A stretch of DNA of 21,780 nt from an uncultured Austwickia sp. (GCA_934678955.1 CAKUSI010000027.1:1-21780), one strand, 5' to 3'; positions 1 through 8,073 are shown, numbered from the stretch's first letter. Numbers and translations: made by a program. The notes: a model not told the origin generated them from the sequence alone.

Positions 1-56
1 CAAGAATAGGCACGGCCACCCGAGCGGTGGACAGCTCGTGGCGGCAGGAGTGAGAC

Positions 57-608
57 GTGGACGCCCACCACATGACCGGGGATCTGGACCGGATTCTGCT
101 CACCGAGGAGCAGATCCTGACCCGCCTGCAGGAGCTGGCCGACGAGATCTGGGCTGACTACCGGCACCGAGACCTGCTGCTGGTCGGCGTGCTGAAGGGC
201 GCCGTGGTCGTGATGAGCGACCTGAGCCGCGCGCTGCCGGGCACCGCGCCGATGGACTGGATGGCGATCAGCTCCTACGGCTCGGGCACCAAGTCGAGCG
301 GCGTCGTCCGCATCCTCAAGGACCTGGACGCCGACATCACCGGGCGCGACGTCCTGATCGTGGAGGACATCGTCGACTCCGGCCTGACCCTGTCCTGGAT
401 ACAGGCGAACCTCGCCTCCCGCCACGCCGCCTCGGTGGAGATCTGCACGTTGCTGCGCAAACCGGACGCGGCCAAGGTGCCGATCGACGTCAAGTACGTC
501 GGCTTCGACATCCCCAACGAGTTCGTCGTCGGCTACGGGCTCGACTACGCCGAGAAGTACCGCAACCTGCGCTGCGTAGCGACGCTCGCCCCGCACGTGT
601 ATGAGTAG
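57..608 (+). CDS. hpt: Hypoxanthine phosphoribosyltransferase
   Basis: Purine-salvage enzyme that transfers phosphoribose from PRPP to hypoxanthine or guanine, giving IMP or GMP in the cytosol. The 183-aa protein has the usual family length. The PRPP-binding motif [13 protein letters not shown] lies at about residues 99-111, with the acidic pair E103/D104, and the flexible-loop segment [11 protein letters not shown] lies at about 72-82. The GTG start at 57 has GGAG at 47-50, six bases upstream; an ATG at 72 is a weaker alternative. A frame open from base 3 ends with TGA at 51-53 and may be the tail of an upstream gene, but it is too short to identify. In many actinobacteria hpt is co-directional with dacB and tilS; here it points at dacB and a repeat block separates them. 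Confidence 0.95.
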   Translation: MDAHHMTGDLDRILLTEEQILTRLQELADEIWADYRHRDLLLVGVLKGAVVVMSDLSRALPGTAPMDWMAISSYGSGTKSSGVVRILKDLDADITGRDVLIVEDIVDSGLTLSWIQANLASRHAASVEICTLLRKPDAAKVPIDVKYVGFDIPNEFVVGYGLDYAEKYRNLRCVATLAPHVYE

Positions 609-629
609 CCGCGCCCGATTCCTGAGGCA

Positions 630-925
630 CCCCGTACATTTCCCGCCCACGGGCAGCAAGCGCCCGTAACAGCCCCGGTCAGCCCGTACATTTCCCGCCC
701 ACGGGCGGCAAGTGCCCGCATCAGCCCCGGTCAGCCCGTACATTTCCCGCCCACGGGCAGCAAGCGCCAGCAACAGCCAGGACAGCCCGTACATTTCCCG
801 CCCACGGGCGGCACCCGTCCGCAGAACCCCAGCACTCCCCGAACATTTCCCGCCCACGGGCGGCAAGTGCCCGCATCAGCCCCGGTCCGCCGGGACATTT
901 CCCGCCCACGGGCGGAGCATCGTCG
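630..925. repeat. Six-unit 52-bp tandem repeat array
   Basis: This fills the 363-bp gap between the convergent hpt and dacB genes. A 19-bp core, ACATTTCCCGCCCACGGGC, starts at 636, 688, 740, 791, 843 and 895, so the spacing is 52, 52, 51, 52 and 52 bp. The sequence between cores is also related from unit to unit (GCAAGYGCCCG then CAGCCCCGGT in several), so this is a diverged tandem repeat rather than a CRISPR. Several units hold a dyad, CCGCCC-AC-GGGCGG. In units 1, 2 and 5 the central GGGC can pair instead with a downstream GCCC. The period is not a multiple of three, so frames through it are not repeated peptides. It may also end transcription of both flanking genes. Confidence 0.9.
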
Positions 926-971
926 CGAGCCGTCGCCGCTGGCAGCGCTCCCTTCTACGGCTGGCCAGGCG

Positions 972-2432
972 CTAGCCGCGGCACCCGCACTGGGCCAGCG
1001 TCGCCGTCACCGTGTCGAGGGCGGCGCGGGAGGCCTCGGTGCCACCGGGCGGGACCTTGTCGGCCAGGATCGCGAATGCCAGCAGCCGACCGTCGGCGTC
1101 CACCACGGTCCCCGCCAGCGAGGAAACCTCGGACAGCGTCCCGGTCTTCGCGCGGACGAGCCCGGCGCCAGGACGCGTGGCGGGGACGCGATAGCGCTCG
1201 GCCAGCGTCCCGGTCAGACCGGCCACGGGGAGCTGGGCGAGCACCCGCGCGAGGTCCGGCATGCTTCCGTTCGCGGCCCCCACGACCAGGTCCGTCAACA
1301 CCTCCGGCGGCACCGACGAACCGGCCGACAGGCCCGAGGTGTCGACGAGCCGGATCGCCGTCCCCGCGGGGGCGGTCTGCGTGCGCAACTGCTCGCTCAC
1401 CCACGCGGCGGCCGCCTCGAACGTGGTGGGGCGGCCGTGGCGAGCGGCGGCCAGCCGGGCGAGGGCCTCGGTCAGCGTGTTGTCCGACTCGTCGAGCGCG
1501 AGGGCCAGCTGGTCTCCGAGCGGCGCGGACCGCACCACGCCGAGCACATCCCCGCCGGCCGGAGCCTCGCCGCGGACCACGCTGCGGGCCACGCTCACGC
1601 CCCGGGCTGCGAGCTGGGTCCGGAACGCCTCGGCGGCCACCAGGGCGGTGTCCCCGGTGACCGGCGCGCCGGGCAGGGGACGCCGCGTCGCCAGACCGAG
1701 GGGGGCGACGGTGCCCACGTAGCCCGCGGCCACGTCCGCCGACTCCCACGTCGGCGCCAGGGCAGGACCGGACAGCGCGCGGTCGTCCAGGAGGACTCGC
1801 AGCGGGCCCGAGCCGGCCGCGCCTGCCGAGCCCGCGAGACTCTCGGCCACCTGCTCGGCCAAGTCGCCCAGCCCGGCCCGCCCGGGGACCGAGAGCGGGT
1901 CGCCCGCGCCCGGCGCGAGCAGCGTGTCACCCCCGGCGACGAGGACGACCGAGCCGTCGGCCCCACGCACGGCGCGGGTGTCCAGGGTGCGCCCGAGGTC
2001 GCCGTCGGCGGCGATCGCTGCCGCGGTCAGGATCTTCGCGGTCGACGCAGGGGTACGGGCCGCGGCCGGCTCCTGGCCGAACAACCGCTCGCCTGTCAGC
2101 GCGTCGCGGACATCGGCGCCGACGGAGCGCCCGAGCGCCCGGGCGGCCAACAGCGGGGCCAGCGCGGCGGCGAGCGCGTCCGCGGTGGGCGCGCTGCCCT
2201 CTCCGCGGGGTGGCGCCAACGGCAACGAAGCGGGGTCCCCGGCGGCCCAGCGGCCGGTCGCGGGCGCGGCGGCCGGAGCTCCTGGCGGCGCCGACGCGGC
2301 CGGGTCGGACACCGTGAGGACGCCGGGGGCGACGTCGAGCGCGTCCAGTGCCCCGTACGCGGCGAGCACGGCCGCCACCGCGACGCTCGCGACCAGGCCG
2401 CGATGGCGTACGACCCGCTTGTCCGCCGCCAC
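972..2432 (-). CDS. dacB: D-alanyl-D-alanine carboxypeptidase/endopeptidase, PBP4 type (peptidase S13)
   Basis: Penicillin-binding protein that trims or cleaves peptidoglycan cross-links outside the membrane. All three active-site motifs are visible: SxxK (STAK, S130-K133), SxN (SDN, 316-318) and KTG (429-431). One hydrophobic segment at about residues 12-29 acts as signal or anchor, followed by an Ala/Pro-rich linker to about residue 65. I chose the GTG at 2432 because GGAAGG (2446-2441) sits 8 nt upstream; the frame is open to a GTG at 2489, which would add 19 residues but has no clear ribosome-binding site. The 486-aa length suits the family. It is divergent from ppa, a conserved actinobacterial arrangement. 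Confidence 0.93.
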   Translation of the reverse strand: MAADKRVVRHRGLVASVAVAAVLAAYGALDALDVAPGVLTVSDPAASAPPGAPAAAPATGRWAAGDPASLPLAPPRGEGSAPTADALAAALAPLLAARALGRSVGADVRDALTGERLFGQEPAAARTPASTAKILTAAAIAADGDLGRTLDTRAVRGADGSVVLVAGGDTLLAPGAGDPLSVPGRAGLGDLAEQVAESLAGSAGAAGSGPLRVLLDDRALSGPALAPTWESADVAAGYVGTVAPLGLATRRPLPGAPVTGDTALVAAEAFRTQLAARGVSVARSVVRGEAPAGGDVLGVVRSAPLGDQLALALDESDNTLTEALARLAAARHGRPTTFEAAAAWVSEQLRTQTAPAGTAIRLVDTSGLSAGSSVPPEVLTDLVVGAANGSMPDLARVLAQLPVAGLTGTLAERYRVPATRPGAGLVRAKTGTLSEVSSLAGTVVDADGRLLAFAILADKVPPGGTEASRAALDTVTATLAQCGCRG

Positions 2433-2472
2433 ACCCGCCCCTTCCGACACGACGCTGCGCCCTTCGTGCATC

Positions 2473-2486
2473 CCCACGATTGTGGG
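2473..2486. promoter_or_regulatory. Inverted repeat between dacB and ppa
   Basis: CCCAC-GATT-GTGGG is a perfect 5-bp dyad with a 4-nt centre. It lies in the divergent dacB/ppa promoter region if dacB starts at 2432. It could be an operator, but the arms are short and no known consensus is recognised. Confidence 0.25.
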
Positions 2487-2591
2487 CACTGGATCGCGGC
2501 GACCACGTCCGATGCGCCAGACTGACCCTCAGCGCCCATCGCCGCGCAGCGTGAGCGTATGACATCCGCCACAGCAGGAGGCAGACCCGGC

Positions 2592-3140
2592 ATGACGACC
2601 AGCGAGGCCGTTCCCCCGATGATCTTCGACGTCACGGTCGAGATCCCGAAGGGGCAGCGCAACAAGTACGAGATCGACCACGAGACCGGCCGCATCCGAC
2701 TGGACCGCATGCTGTTCACCTCGACGCAGTACCCGAGCGACTACGGCTACATCGAGAACACGCTGGGCGAGGACGGCGACCCCCTCGACGCGCTGGTGCT
2801 CCTGGACGCGCCGACGTTCCCGGGCGTCGTGATCTCCTGCCGCGCCATCGGCATGTTCCACATGCGCGACGAGTCCGGCGGCGACGACAAGATCCTGTGC
2901 GTCCCGGCGAAGGACCCGCGCTCCACCCACGTCCAATCCCTCGACGACGTGAGCGAGTTCGACCGCCTGGAGATCCAGCACTTCTTCGAGACCTACAAGG
3001 ACCTGGAGCCCGGCAAGTCCGTCAAGGGGGCCCACTGGGCCGATCGCGCGACATCCGAGCGCATCATCCGCGAGGCCATCACCCGCGCGCGGGAGCACGG
3101 GGTCTCCACCGAGCGGTGGCCGTCGCCGCACGGTCACTGA
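2592..3140 (+). CDS. ppa: Inorganic pyrophosphatase (family I)
   Basis: Soluble Mg-dependent enzyme that hydrolyses pyrophosphate to two phosphates and so drives biosynthetic reactions forward. The family N-terminal block [14 protein letters not shown] is present, and the signature DGDPLDA lies at residues 61-67 with its metal-binding aspartates. The C-terminal stretch [13 protein letters not shown] is also typical. I chose the ATG at 2592 because AGGAGG (2576-2581) lies 10 nt upstream. An ATG at 2559 would add 11 residues, and the ATG at 2619 matches the start used by shorter homologues such as the mycobacterial protein but has no ribosome-binding site. The protein from 2592 is 182 aa. Confidence 0.96.
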   Translation: MTTSEAVPPMIFDVTVEIPKGQRNKYEIDHETGRIRLDRMLFTSTQYPSDYGYIENTLGEDGDPLDALVLLDAPTFPGVVISCRAIGMFHMRDESGGDDKILCVPAKDPRSTHVQSLDDVSEFDRLEIQHFFETYKDLEPGKSVKGAHWADRATSERIIREAITRAREHGVSTERWPSPHGH

Positions 3141-3219
3141 GGATCCAGCCGCCGCCGCGCGACTCCCCGCCGCTCTCCACAGCCCTGCCTGACCACACTC
3201 GCGTCGGGCCGCGAGCCTG

Positions 3220-3234
3220 TGCCACGATGTGGCA
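3220..3234 (+). terminator. Possible terminator hairpin after ppa
   Basis: TGCCAC-GAT-GTGGCA forms a 6-bp stem with a 3-nt loop 80 bases after the ppa stop, in the 233-bp gap before the DUF3352 gene. There is no T tract. The rest of the gap is GC-rich with further weak dyads, for example CGGGC...GCCCG near 3276-3296. Confidence 0.35.
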
Positions 3235-3373
3235 GGCGGGGTCCCCGGGGGGCCCGCCCGCAGGGGGGCTCATACGGGCGTCTGTGATGCCCGCCCGCTG
3301 CCGACGCCGCGCATCCGCGCGGGAGACCTGTATGACGAGGGCGTGCCCACACGCCGTTCCGGGGGGAGACTCG

Positions 3374-5029
3374 ATGAGCAACGCATACCCGCCTTCAGGC
3401 GACCAGAACCAGTTCGGCCAGCCACCGGCCGATGTCGCTGCCGGCCCGCAGGGCGGGCCGACGGGCGGGCCGACGGGATCGGCCCCGAAGAAGAGCCGGG
3501 CCGGCATGATCGCGGCGATCGCCGCCGTCGGGCTGGTCACGGTCGGCGGCGTCGGCGCCGCGGTCGGCATGCGCATGCTGGGCGGCGGCGGGCAGCAGCC
3601 CGACGAGGTGCTGCCCAAGTCCTCGCTGATGTATGCCCGCCTGGACCTCGACCCGTCCGCGGGGCAGAAGGTTTCGGCCTACCGGCTGCTGGACAAGTTC
3701 CCCGAGGCCAAGAACGTCGCGACGGCGCAGGACCCGAAGAAGGCCCTCTTCGAGCAACTCCGCAACAGCGACCCGAACGGGTCGCTCAAGGACGTCGATT
3801 ACGCCCGCGACATCGAGCCGTGGCTCGGCGACCGCGTCGGGATGTCCATGCTGGCGCCGCAGAGCGCGGGCGGCGACCCCGTGATGGCGATCGCCATCCA
3901 GGTCAAGGACCAGGCGAAGGCCGAGGAGGGCTACGCGAAGCTGCGCGACACGGCGAAGAAGGCCAGCAACTCGCTGCCGTCGCTGGGCGCCTCCGACCTG
4001 TCCACCGTGCTGTCCTCGGGCGGCCTCCCCGGCGCCACCCCCACGCCCACGGCCACCGCTGAGGCGGACAACGAGGACGTCCACTGGTTCAAGGACGATT
4101 ACCTGATCATCACCGAGAAGAAGAGCGAACAAACCGTCCGCTCGGCGATGGACGCGGGGCCGCTGCGGGGCAACGGTGACTTCGAGGGCGACATGCAGGC
4201 GCTCGGGGACCAGGGCGTCCTCTCCATGTGGGTGGACGGACCGCGCTTCCTGGACGTGCTCCCCCAACAGCCCGAAACCCAGAACATGATGCGCGACCTG
4301 CGTGACTACCAGGGCAGGTCCGCGTCGACCGTGCGCTTCGCGTCGGACTACCTGGAGGTTGCGTCGGTGGGGCGAGGCGCTGCCAAGAAGCTGTCGTCCA
4401 CCGACGGGCTCCGCGACATCGCATCGCTCCCGAACGGAACGACCGCCCTCGTGTCCTTCGCAGGCGGTGGCGCGATGATCGAGCAGTTGTGGCCGATGAT
4501 CCAGGACACGCTCAACGCCTCCAACCGCGGTCGTGATCCGCTCGCCGACGTCGAGGCGCAGTCGGGCCTGCGGTTCCCGGAGGATCTGGTCACCCTGCTC
4601 GGCACGCAGCTCGACGTCGTGGTCCCGCAGCAGGACTTCACTGCGCAGTCCACGCCGCAGGTCGGGGCGCGGCTGACCACTGACAAGGGCAAGGCGGAGG
4701 AGATCCTCGCCAAGCTGCAGACCCTGGGCCTCACGCTCCCTCACGCGACCTGCGGGGACCGCCTGTGCATCGGGACGACCAATACCGTCGCCTCCCGCCT
4801 GGGGGAGGCGGGTTCGCTCGGCGACGCCGACGGCTTCCGCGCCTCGGTCGCCGAGGCCGGGCGGGCGAATTCGATCGTGTATGTGGATCTCGACCAGTTG
4901 GAGAGCCTCTACCTGGACCAGGTCCCCGCGGACAAGCGGGAGGCCGTCAAGGCCCTGCGCGCGGTAGGGATGACCTCCTACCGCGACGGCGACGTCGATC
5001 GCTCGAGCTTGCGCCTGCTCGCCAACTGA
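3374..5029 (+). CDS. DUF3352-like membrane-anchored protein of unknown function
   Basis: I recognise the general plan of the actinobacterial DUF3352 family, whose function is unknown. The 551-aa protein starts with a Gly/Pro/Gln-rich cytoplasmic stretch (about 1-38). A basic KKSR then precedes one transmembrane helix (about 43-68), and a large extracytoplasmic part opens with a segment reading LPKSSLMYARLDLDPSAGQK, close to the family's usual first strand. A Thr/Pro/Ala-rich linker lies near residues 221-233. One CGDRLC pair near the C-terminus could form a disulphide. The ATG at 3374 has GGGGGGAG at 3361-3368. The frame is open upstream to 2897, overlapping ppa, but that part lacks a ribosome-binding site and family resemblance. 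Its position beside ppa is the only context. Confidence 0.8.
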   Translation: MSNAYPPSGDQNQFGQPPADVAAGPQGGPTGGPTGSAPKKSRAGMIAAIAAVGLVTVGGVGAAVGMRMLGGGGQQPDEVLPKSSLMYARLDLDPSAGQKVSAYRLLDKFPEAKNVATAQDPKKALFEQLRNSDPNGSLKDVDYARDIEPWLGDRVGMSMLAPQSAGGDPVMAIAIQVKDQAKAEEGYAKLRDTAKKASNSLPSLGASDLSTVLSSGGLPGATPTPTATAEADNEDVHWFKDDYLIITEKKSEQTVRSAMDAGPLRGNGDFEGDMQALGDQGVLSMWVDGPRFLDVLPQQPETQNMMRDLRDYQGRSASTVRFASDYLEVASVGRGAAKKLSSTDGLRDIASLPNGTTALVSFAGGGAMIEQLWPMIQDTLNASNRGRDPLADVEAQSGLRFPEDLVTLLGTQLDVVVPQQDFTAQSTPQVGARLTTDKGKAEEILAKLQTLGLTLPHATCGDRLCIGTTNTVASRLGEAGSLGDADGFRASVAEAGRANSIVYVDLDQLESLYLDQVPADKREAVKALRAVGMTSYRDGDVDRSSLRLLAN

Positions 5030-5045
5030 GCAGGCGCTGTTCGCT

Positions 5046-5083
5046 CGCCGCGGCGCATCGCAAGTCAGCCGTGCGCCGCGGCG
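5046..5083. terminator. Bidirectional terminator-like hairpin
   Basis: CGCCGCGGCGCA (5046-5057) and TGCGCCGCGGCG (5072-5083) are perfect 12-bp inverted repeats with a 14-nt loop. They lie between the stop of the DUF3352 gene (5029) and the 3' end of the convergent small gene. The right arm is inside that gene's last codons and the loop holds its stop. There is no T tract on either side. Confidence 0.7.
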
Positions 5084-5319
5084 TGGTGATCGACGGTGCC
5101 ATCCGCGGACTCGGCCGGCGTGGAGGCGGGTCGCTGGATCGGCGCATCGACGTAGGCGGGCGCGAGATCGATGGGAGCCGGCGGTCCGCCACTCACCGCC
5201 GGACCACCCGGGCCTGGCGTATCGGAGGCGATGGACGCCGGGACTCCGAGGAGCCACGCCGCCACGGCGACGCCGACCACCAGCGTCACCCGACGCGACT
5301 CGGCCCTTGTGGCCCGCAT
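5065..5319 (-). CDS. Small secreted Pro/Ala-rich protein, function unknown
   Basis: An 84-aa protein that I do not recognise. It has a classical signal peptide: basic N-terminus (RATRAESRR), a hydrophobic core at about residues 11-25, and a small-residue stretch ending near ASIAS, with likely cleavage around residue 31. The mature part of about 53 residues is rich in Pro, Gly and Ala, has no cysteine, and ends in DHHAAAHG, which could bind metal. The ATG at 5319 has GAAGGGG six bases upstream, good evidence for a real start; the frame is open further upstream without such a site. It is divergent from the aldehyde dehydrogenase gene and converges with the DUF3352 gene. Confidence 0.65.
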   Translation of the reverse strand: MRATRAESRRVTLVVGVAVAAWLLGVPASIASDTPGPGGPAVSGGPPAPIDLAPAYVDAPIQRPASTPAESADGTVDHHAAAHG

Positions 5320-5442
5320 GGCACACCCCTTCGCAGCACCGACGCTGGGCCCGCCATCCCGAGGCGCCGCCCTTTGGTCAAGGTTAGGCAAAGTCCATCG
5401 TTGACCTGCGGCGACGCGCCGCTGCGGTGCGAGACTCCCAGC

Positions 5443-6900
5443 ATGAGGACCGCCAACGACCTGCTGAGTATGCTCCCCACCCGCCTGCTCATCGATGGGC
5501 AGTGGCGCGGCGGCAGCGCAGGTGAGGAGTTCACCGTCTTCAACCCCGCGACCAGTGCGCCGCTCGCCTCGGTCGCCTCGGCCACCGTCGACGATGCCGA
5601 CGCCGCGCTGGCCGCTGCCGCGGGGGCGCAAGCAGGGTGGGCCGCGACCTCACCCCGCGACCGCGGGGAACTCCTGCGGGCCATCTTCGAGGACATCCAC
5701 TCCCGCGCCGAGGACTTCGCGCTGCTCATGACCCTGGAGATGGGCAAGCCCCTGGCCGACTCCCGCGCCGAGGTCACATACGGCGCGGAGTTCTTCCGCT
5801 GGTTCTCGGAGGAGGCGGTGCGCGTGCACGGCCGCTACGCGGTCTCCCCCGACGGCGCGACCCGCCTGCTCACCCTCAAACAGCCCGTGGGGCCGACCTT
5901 GATGGTCACCCCGTGGAACTTCCCGCTCGCCATGGGCACCCGCAAGATCGGCCCGGCGATCGCGGCGGGCTGCACGATGATCGTGAAACCGGCCTCGAGC
6001 ACGCCGCTGACCATGCTCCTGCTCGGGCAGCTGCTGCAGGAGCGGGGACTGCCGCCGGGGGTCCTGAACATCCTCCCCTCGCAGCGCAGTGGGACGATCT
6101 CGGAGTTCCTCCTCGCCGACGCCCGCCTGCGCAAGCTCACCTTCACCGGGTCGACCGCCGTCGGTCGCACCCTCGTGAAGGAGTCCGCCCACCGGTTGCT
6201 GCGGGTGTCGATGGAGCTGGGCGGCAACGCGCCGTTCATCGTCTTCGAGGACGCCGACGTGGACGCCGCGGTGGCCGGGGCGATGGTCGCGAAGATGCGC
6301 AACATGGGCGAGGCCTGCACGGCGGCCAACCGCATTCTCGTCCACGCCCCCGTCGCCGAGGAGTTCACGGCCAAGTTGGCCGAGGCGATGGGGGCGCTGG
6401 TGGTCGGCGACGGTACGGAGGAGGGCGTGCAGGTGGGTCCTCTCGTGGACGAGTCCGCCCGGGAGACCGTCGAGGAGCTGGTGGGCGACGCTCTCAACCG
6501 CGGCGCCCGGGTCCTCACGGGTGGCAAGCGCCTGGACCGTCCGGGCAGCTTCTACGCCCCGACCGTGCTGACGGATGTCTCCGCCGATGCCCGCATCCTC
6601 GACGAGGAGGTCTTCGGCCCGGTCGCCCCGGTGGTCACCTTCGCCGAGGAGGACGAGGCCGTGCGGATCGCCAACGACACCGAGTATGGCCTGGCGTCGT
6701 ACTTCTTCACCCGCGACTTCTCCCGGGCCCTACGGGTCGCCGAGGCGCTCGACTACGGGATGGTCGGCGTCAACCAGGGCGTGATCTCGAACCCGGCGGC
6801 CCCGTTCGGCGGCGTGAAGGCCAGCGGCTTCGGCCGGGAGGGCGGCTTCGAGGGGATCGAGGAATACCTGGAGACGAAGTACGTGGGCATCCGTCCCTGA
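5443..6900 (+). CDS. NAD(P)-dependent aldehyde dehydrogenase, succinate-semialdehyde dehydrogenase type
   Basis: Oxidises an aldehyde to the acid; the closest subfamily by eye is GabD-like succinate-semialdehyde dehydrogenase, which feeds 4-aminobutyrate carbon into the TCA cycle. The 485-aa protein shows the cofactor-binding TPWNFP (N159), VKPAS (K182), the Rossmann glycine motif FTGSTAVG, the general base in ELGG (E258) and the catalytic cysteine in GEACTAANR (C292). EVFGPVAPV and PFGGVKASGFGREGG follow. In many relatives the residue before the catalytic loop is GQ; here it is GE. The ATG at 5443 gives a normal N-terminus (LLIDGQWRGG) but has only a weak ribosome-binding site, and an ATG at 5470 is possible. 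No transaminase or transporter lies nearby, so the substrate is unproved. Confidence 0.88.
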   Translation: MRTANDLLSMLPTRLLIDGQWRGGSAGEEFTVFNPATSAPLASVASATVDDADAALAAAAGAQAGWAATSPRDRGELLRAIFEDIHSRAEDFALLMTLEMGKPLADSRAEVTYGAEFFRWFSEEAVRVHGRYAVSPDGATRLLTLKQPVGPTLMVTPWNFPLAMGTRKIGPAIAAGCTMIVKPASSTPLTMLLLGQLLQERGLPPGVLNILPSQRSGTISEFLLADARLRKLTFTGSTAVGRTLVKESAHRLLRVSMELGGNAPFIVFEDADVDAAVAGAMVAKMRNMGEACTAANRILVHAPVAEEFTAKLAEAMGALVVGDGTEEGVQVGPLVDESARETVEELVGDALNRGARVLTGGKRLDRPGSFYAPTVLTDVSADARILDEEVFGPVAPVVTFAEEDEAVRIANDTEYGLASYFFTRDFSRALRVAEALDYGMVGVNQGVISNPAAPFGGVKASGFGREGGFEGIEEYLETKYVGIRP

Positions 6901-6917
6901 TCCATGCGCCCCTGACC

Positions 6918-6936
6918 TCGGGCGTCTTGGGCCCGA
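6918..6936. terminator. Short hairpin between convergent genes
   Basis: TCGGGC (6918-6923) and GCCCGA (6931-6936) form a 6-bp stem with a 7-nt loop, between the stop of the aldehyde dehydrogenase gene and the end of the convergent small membrane-protein gene. It could serve both strands. Confidence 0.45.
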
Positions 6937-7140
6937 CTACGGGAGCGTGCGGAGCCGCCAGGCAGCCGCGCAGGCGATCGCGCCGAACAGCAGGACGGGC
7001 GGCGCCGCTGCCGTGAGGCTCTCGTACCAACCGAGCAGTGCCGCGATCACGCACATCACACAGGCAAACGTCGCGAGCACCATGAGACCGCCCGTCAAGC
7101 GGCGGTTCCGGTCGAGGCGCTTCGCGTCGTTGGTGTCCAC
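6937..7140 (-). CDS. Small two-helix membrane protein, function unknown
   Basis: I do not recognise the family. The 67-aa product has a charged N-terminus (DTNDAKRLDRNRR), two hydrophobic helices at about residues 15-37 and 43-60, and a basic end (WRLRTLP), so both ends are probably cytoplasmic. I chose the GTG at 7140 because GGGAGGG sits 8 nt upstream; the frame extends to a GTG at 7197 that would add a hydrophilic 19-residue leader without a well-placed ribosome-binding site. The next gene on the same strand, ending at 7297, encodes a protein of similar size and plan. Confidence 0.6.
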   Translation of the reverse strand: MDTNDAKRLDRNRRLTGGLMVLATFACVMCVIAALLGWYESLTAAAPPVLLFGAIACAAAWRLRTLP

Positions 7141-7296
7141 GCCGTGATCCCTCCCGGGGCCATCCGCCCCGTGCCCTGCCGCCCGTCCGTCGCTCACCCT
7201 TCAAACCCTAGCCAAGGTGTCGGTGGCCTCGGGCCCGCCCGCGGTGAGAGTGCGGCACTCGACGAGGCGAGGTGCTGGCGCGCAGCGTGGCCGGGC

Positions 7297-7542
7297 TCAT
7301 TGCGGGCCGCGGCGCTCCTCGTTGCGCAGCACCCGCAACCGCAGCGCCGATCGCAGCGCGAGGACGAAGAAGATCAAGCCGAGCAGAACGGATCGGGAGA
7401 GTTCCTCGATGCGCCCGCTGGCCGCGGCGCCCGCGACCACAAAGAGGCCGATCAGGGACGCGACCACGAGGACGAGGTTCAAGGTCCGGAGTCGCTGCCG
7501 TTGCTCCTGCTCGGCGGACGCGGCGGGGGTCTCCTCGGACAT
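7297..7542 (-). CDS. Small two-helix membrane protein, function unknown
   Basis: An 81-aa protein with a Glu/Gln-rich N-terminus (about 1-20), two hydrophobic helices (about 21-42 and 50-67) and a strongly basic tail with RLRVLRNEERR. I do not recognise the family. The ATG at 7542 has no Shine-Dalgarno sequence, but TAGGCT lies exactly 6 nt upstream, the geometry expected of a leaderless transcript. It resembles the smaller protein encoded downstream (end 6937) in size, two-helix plan and Arg-x-Arg tail; common descent is only a guess. The 156 bases between the two genes hold nothing recognisable. Confidence 0.6.
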   Translation of the reverse strand: MSEETPAASAEQEQRQRLRTLNLVLVVASLIGLFVVAGAAASGRIEELSRSVLLGLIFFVLALRSALRLRVLRNEERRGPQ

Positions 7543-7548
7543 GTCAGC

Positions 7549-7554
7549 AGCCTA
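7549..7554 (-). promoter_or_regulatory. -10 box for a leaderless start at 7542
   Basis: Read on the minus strand this is TAGGCT, a TANNNT hexamer separated by 6 nt from the ATG at 7542. No convincing -35 element was seen. Confidence 0.45.
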
Positions 7555-7656
7555 ACGTCGGGACACGACAGTATCGGGCGCGCGAGTATCGGGGCCGCAC
7601 GATGTGACGCGCCGTGATCAGCCGGGGGGTCGACGGGTCGCCCGCGCGCCGGGTGG

Positions 7657-8067
7657 TCAGCGCCCCACCAAGCGCGACTGGGCCCGGGCGAGGAGCCGCG
7701 CGGCGTCCAGCGGCGTGGGGACCTGCTTGAGGAGCAGGAGGCTCGTCTGGACGATGCCGTTGGCGGACATGCGGCGGGACAGGAGCGGGCTCTCGTCGAC
7801 GTCGAGGCTGAGCCACGCCTCCTCCCCCGCGTGGAGCTCCAACTCCACGATGTTGGAGACGGCCCACCCCATGCGGGAGCTGACCTTGAGCCGGTATTTG
7901 CCGGCATAGAGCTCCACGGTCGCCGGGAGTTCCTCCCCCCCGAACGCCACGACGCCGTAGTCGTCCGCCAACAACTCGTAGCGCGCGATCCCGCGCAGCG
8001 GCAGGAGCGCTTTCGTCCTGCGGGTCTCTTCATCGACGAAGAGATGCAAGGTCGCAGCCGTGTCCAT
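7657..8067 (-). CDS. Hypothetical protein, 136 aa
   Basis: I do not recognise this protein. It has no signal peptide or membrane helix. The first 100 residues alternate short hydrophobic and polar stretches, suggesting a mainly beta fold (YELLADDYGVVAFGGEELPATVEL is too long to be a helix). The last 30 (LLLLKQVPTPLDAARLLARAQSRLVGR region) look helical and amphipathic. I start it at the ATG at 8067, where TACCAT lies exactly 6 nt upstream, fitting a leaderless transcript; the frame is open upstream to 8217, but the extra 50 residues look non-coding. It is divergent from the catalase gene, with a 235-bp shared upstream region, so a role in the same stress response is possible but unproved. Confidence 0.55.
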   Translation of the reverse strand: MDTAATLHLFVDEETRRTKALLPLRGIARYELLADDYGVVAFGGEELPATVELYAGKYRLKVSSRMGWAVSNIVELELHAGEEAWLSLDVDESPLLSRRMSANGIVQTSLLLLKQVPTPLDAARLLARAQSRLVGR

Positions 8068-8073
8068 CCGACT

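Noticed and set aside
630..925. CRISPR array
   Set aside because: Repeats are imperfect, the sequence between them is itself related from unit to unit, and there are no cas genes.
712..975. Small repeat-containing proteins on either strand of the 52-bp array
   Set aside because: The period is not divisible by three, no ribosome-binding site is present, and the peptides simply reflect the DNA repeat.
867..2525. 552-aa open frame opposite dacB
   Set aside because: Arg/Gly-rich antisense artefact of GC-rich coding DNA; dacB has all S13 motifs.
3395..5326. 643-aa open frame opposite the DUF3352 gene
   Set aside because: Antisense shadow with no family resemblance or start signal.
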